Of a DNA stretch of 6,570 nucleotides, positions 5,594 to 6,570 are shown one piece after another; the first letter of the stretch is position 1; every line of letters begins with the position of its first letter. Made by a program: the position numbers and the translations under genes. The stretch lies in contig DVHA01000196.1 in the NCBI GenBank assembly GCA_018712425.1, forward strand, positions 1 through 6,570, in the 5' to 3' direction. The notes under the pieces were generated by a model. It ran no database searches and was not told the origin of the DNA. It worked only from the letters and a program-made list of their open reading frames with translations. The DNA comes from Candidatus Faecivivens stercoravium (lineage in GTDB: Bacteria > Bacillota > Clostridia > Oscillospirales > Ruminococcaceae).

Positions 5594-5701
5594 CAGGCGC
5601 TTACCTTCCGTACTTCCGAAGCTGACCACAGTTTTGCCGCTGATAACGAAGCGTGCGCAGCACCCAAAAAATACTCAAAAAAGACTTTTTCGACAAGCTA
5701 T

Positions 5702-5735
5702 AAGCCCGTTTCCCGCACTGGGAAGCGGGCTTTTT
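5702..5735 (+). terminator. Rho-independent terminator downstream of the dehydrogenase
   Basis: AGCCCGTTTCCC (5703-5714) pairs with GGGAAGCGGGCT (5720-5731) over 12 bp, including one G-U pair, around a 5-nt loop, with five T at 5731-5735. It is 224 nt after the dehydrogenase stop and the first convincing terminator there. The message would therefore carry the palindromes at 5544-5593. An unrecognised small RNA ending here is possible, but no promoter for one stands out. Confidence 0.88.
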
Positions 5736-5758
5736 AATCTTTCGTAAACATTTCGCAT

Positions 5759-5787
5759 ACTTTTCAAAAACCTTCGGCCGGTATACT
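5759..5787 (+). promoter_or_regulatory. Probable promoter of the small membrane-protein gene
   Basis: A -10 box TATACT (5782-5787) lies 51 bases before the start codon. The -35 region is weak: ACTTTT (5759-5764) at 17 bp or CTTTTC at 16 bp. An overlapping TATAAC (5787-5792) is an alternative -10 box. The -10 is good and the -35 poor, so the assignment is moderate. Confidence 0.5.
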
Positions 5788-5797
5788 ATAACCATCA

Positions 5798-5811
5798 GGT
5801 GAGAGGTCACC
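5798..5811 (+). other. Small hairpin in the leader of the membrane-protein gene
   Basis: GGTGA (5798-5802) and TCACC (5807-5811) are perfect complements around a 4-base loop GAGG. It sits near the expected transcription start and 13 bases before the ribosome site. It may be a 5' stabilising stem or an operator half-site pair; it is short enough to be chance. Confidence 0.35.
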
Positions 5812-5824
5812 GGAAAAAAGATTT

Positions 5825-5829
5825 GGAGG
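5825..5829 (+). promoter_or_regulatory. Ribosome binding site fixing the start at 5838
   Basis: GGAGG (5825-5829) is 2 nt from the ATG at 5832 but 8 nt from the in-frame ATG at 5838. The latter gives the N-terminus MKKKDF and is the likely start. Confidence 0.75.
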
Positions 5830-5837
5830 TCATGAAA

Positions 5838-6153
5838 ATGAAGAAGAAAGATTTTGTTACGCTGATTATGAGCACGGTGGGCGGCATACTCTTTGCGCTG
5901 GGGATGTGCATGGCGCTGATCCCCGAATGGGGCGCGATGAGGCCGGGGATTGTCGTCGGGGCGGTCGGCGCGGTCGTGCTGCACGATGGTCTGGATGGAG
6001 AGTCTGTTTATCCCCGGGGTGGTCATCGGCGTCGTTGGGATTGCGGTGGTAGCCGCCGCCTATCCGCTTTTCAACGCCATTACGAAGAAGGAGCGGGAGC
6101 GGCTGGCACCGCAGATTCTGAAGCTGACGGAGGAGCTGTCGAAGGGGGAGTGA
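5838..6153 (+). pseudogene. Small multi-pass membrane protein gene broken by a frame change
   Basis: From ATG 5838 the first 48 codons (to 5981) read as a real membrane protein: MKKKDFVTLIMSTVGG, then GMCMALIPEWG (22-32) and PGIVVGAVGAVVL (36-48). This frame then turns into charged, low-complexity sequence typical of an out-of-frame read. The next frame (+1), from about 5977, resumes convincing protein: MVWMESLFIPGVVIGVVG, a hydrophobic segment, and a polar tail from KKERERLAP to ELSKGE, stopping at 6153. The two parts resemble each other without gaps (C..., PG-I/V-V-V/I-G-x-V-G), so the ancestor was a tandem-duplicated protein of about four membrane segments. As I recall clostridial relatives (about 120 residues), some 35-40 residues are missing at the join, so an internal deletion is more likely than a single-base error. 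Function unknown. Confidence 0.7.
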
Positions 6154-6250
6154 GGGCGGCCCGGTTCAGGCTTTATAACGGATAAGCGTGGTCGAAGCGT
6201 ATCGCATGCTGAGCTCTGTCTCGCGGGAACGAACGCCGGCAAATCGGGGT

Positions 6251-6338
6251 CCAGGGCCCGCTAGGGTCCTGGCAGAGTCCAGAGACAGAGTCTCTGGTCC
6301 ATCAAAGTGAAACTTTGTCGCTGCCTTAAGGGCAGCGA
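6251..6338. repeat. Cluster of four intergenic hairpins
   Basis: Four inverted repeats follow one another: CCAGGGCCC/GGGTCCTGG (6251-6259, 6264-6272; one G-U), CCAGAGAC/GTCTCTGG (6279-6286, 6290-6297; perfect), CAAAGT/ACTTTG (6303-6308, 6312-6317; perfect) and TCGCTGCC/GGCAGCGA (6318-6325, 6331-6338; perfect). None is followed by a T tract on the plus strand. The first two, linked by CAGAGT, resemble the pair at 5544-5593 in layout but not in stem sequence. This is probably a dispersed non-coding palindromic element; the cluster fills much of the gene-free stretch 6154-6485. Confidence 0.65.
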
Positions 6339-6356
6339 AATCAACATTCAAAGGTC

Positions 6357-6388
6357 AAAAAGCCCTGTCCGGTTCTACCGGACAGGGC
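6357..6388 (-). terminator. Second leftward terminator
   Basis: GCCCTGTCCGG (6362-6372) and CCGGACAGGGC (6378-6388) form a perfect 11-bp stem with a 5-nt loop. Read on the minus strand it is followed by TTTTT (6361-6357), so it terminates leftward transcription. It lies 98 bases beyond the stop codon of the minus-strand gene at the window edge, behind another terminator, and may be a backup or end a short minus-strand RNA. On the plus strand only AAAA follows. Confidence 0.8.
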
Positions 6389-6443
6389 AAAACAGCGTGC
6401 AAACAATGCTCCAAAGCTTCCAGCAGCACCCACTCAATCATCC

Positions 6444-6474
6444 AAAAGAAAAAAGGAAGGCTTGCGCCTCCCTT
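6444..6474 (-). terminator. Terminator of the minus-strand gene at the right edge
   Basis: On the minus strand AAGGGAGGC (6474-6466) pairs with GCCTTCCTT (6461-6453) over 9 bp with one G-U, capped by a GCAA tetraloop. The T-rich run TTTTTTCTTTT (6454-6444) overlaps the stem end. It begins 11 bases after the minus-strand stop codon. Confidence 0.87.
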
Positions 6475-6485
6475 TTCCAACGAAT

Positions 6486-6570
6486 TTAGTCGTTTAAGTA
6501 ATTTTTGACCATCGCCTGGAGCAGCTCGTCCCGGTCAATCCGGCGGATCAGGCTGCGGGCGTTGTGGTGG
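6486..6570 (-). CDS. C-terminal end of an unidentified minus-strand gene (partial)
   Basis: The complement of 6570-6486 reads 27 codons and a TAA stop (6488-6486), with one base over at the window edge. The visible residues are HHNARSLIRRIDRDELL and then QAMVKNYLND at the end. They are helix-forming and charged, in normal amino-acid balance for this genome. A good leftward terminator follows directly at 6474-6444, which supports a real gene end. I do not recognise the family from so little sequence and give no function. It converges on the broken membrane-protein gene, so the 332 bases between them are a convergent intergenic region. Confidence 0.72.
   Translation of the reverse strand, partial: HHNARSLIRRIDRDELLQAMVKNYLND

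Noticed and set aside
5595..5702. tRNA or small RNA gene between the palindromes and the terminator
   Set aside because: No cloverleaf, T-loop sequence or convincing promoter can be found; the stretch looks like plain 3' untranslated sequence.
5601..6026. Minus-strand frame of 141 codons across the intergenic gap and the membrane-protein gene
   Set aside because: It crosses a plus-strand terminator and a promoter, is antisense to the recognisable membrane protein, and has no family features.
4052..6231. Shared 10-mer CGCGGGAACG at 4052-4061 and 6222-6231 as a dispersed repeat
   Set aside because: A 10-base match is expected by chance in a GC-rich window of this size, and the flanks do not align.
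6166..6351. Minus-strand 61-codon frame over the hairpin cluster
   Set aside because: It is made almost wholly of the palindromic arms, so any similar entries elsewhere would reflect the repeat, not a protein. No ribosome site is seen.
5544..6388. CRISPR array suggested by repeated palindromes
   Set aside because: The stems differ in sequence and spacing, there are no repeated direct units or spacers of constant length, and no cas genes are present.

Overview
The window looks like chromosomal DNA from a GC-rich member of the Clostridia, most likely the Ruminococcaceae/Oscillospiraceae. This is inferred from strong AGGAGG ribosome sites, near-consensus sigma-A promoters, rho-independent terminators with short T tracts, the gene families present, and GC-rich dispersed palindromes between genes. 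No species can be named from the sequence alone. Nothing points to phage, a plasmid or CRISPR.

Region 1 (1-2014): a compact operon of three overlapping or abutting genes. It encodes a YtrA-type GntR repressor (89-466), an ABC ATPase (479-1330) and an ABC-2 type permease (1327-1968). It starts from a consensus promoter (9-37) whose -10 box lies inside an inverted repeat (25-51), the likely operator for the repressor, and it ends at a terminator (1980-2014). This is the layout of small self-regulated export or envelope-stress ABC operons.

Region 2 (2052-4150): a MerR-family regulator of the AdhR/NmlR type (2052-2465), then an AT-rich promoter region and a polysaccharide/lipid-linked-sugar flippase of the PST/MOP superfamily (2593-3996). 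This region closes with a perfect-stem terminator (4125-4150).

Region 3 (4151-5735): an iron-dependent, probably NADPH-using, alcohol (butanol-type) dehydrogenase (4336-5478). Its promoter has the hallmark of MerR-family control: TTGACC and TATAAT separated by 19 bp, with a perfect 7+3+7 dyad in the spacer. The MerR gene about 1.8 kb upstream is the obvious candidate regulator. The 359-base gap 5479-5837 holds a two-hairpin palindromic element (5544-5593), a terminator (5702-5735) and the promoter and leader of the next gene. I see no gene in it.

Region 4 (5736-6570): a small membrane-protein gene that is broken by a frame change, probably an internal deletion (5838-6153). The 332-base gap 6154-6485 has no credible gene; 6154-6250 holds nothing I recognise, 6251-6338 is a cluster of four hairpins, and two terminators facing left follow. 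The window ends in the last 27 codons of a minus-strand gene (6486-6570).

The gene content is mostly conventional. The best leads are the MerR-type operator in front of the dehydrogenase, the operator over the first promoter, the deletion-scarred membrane gene, and the palindrome clusters. Several starts were moved inward from the longest reading frame, because the longest-frame start codon lies in or directly against its own Shine-Dalgarno sequence.
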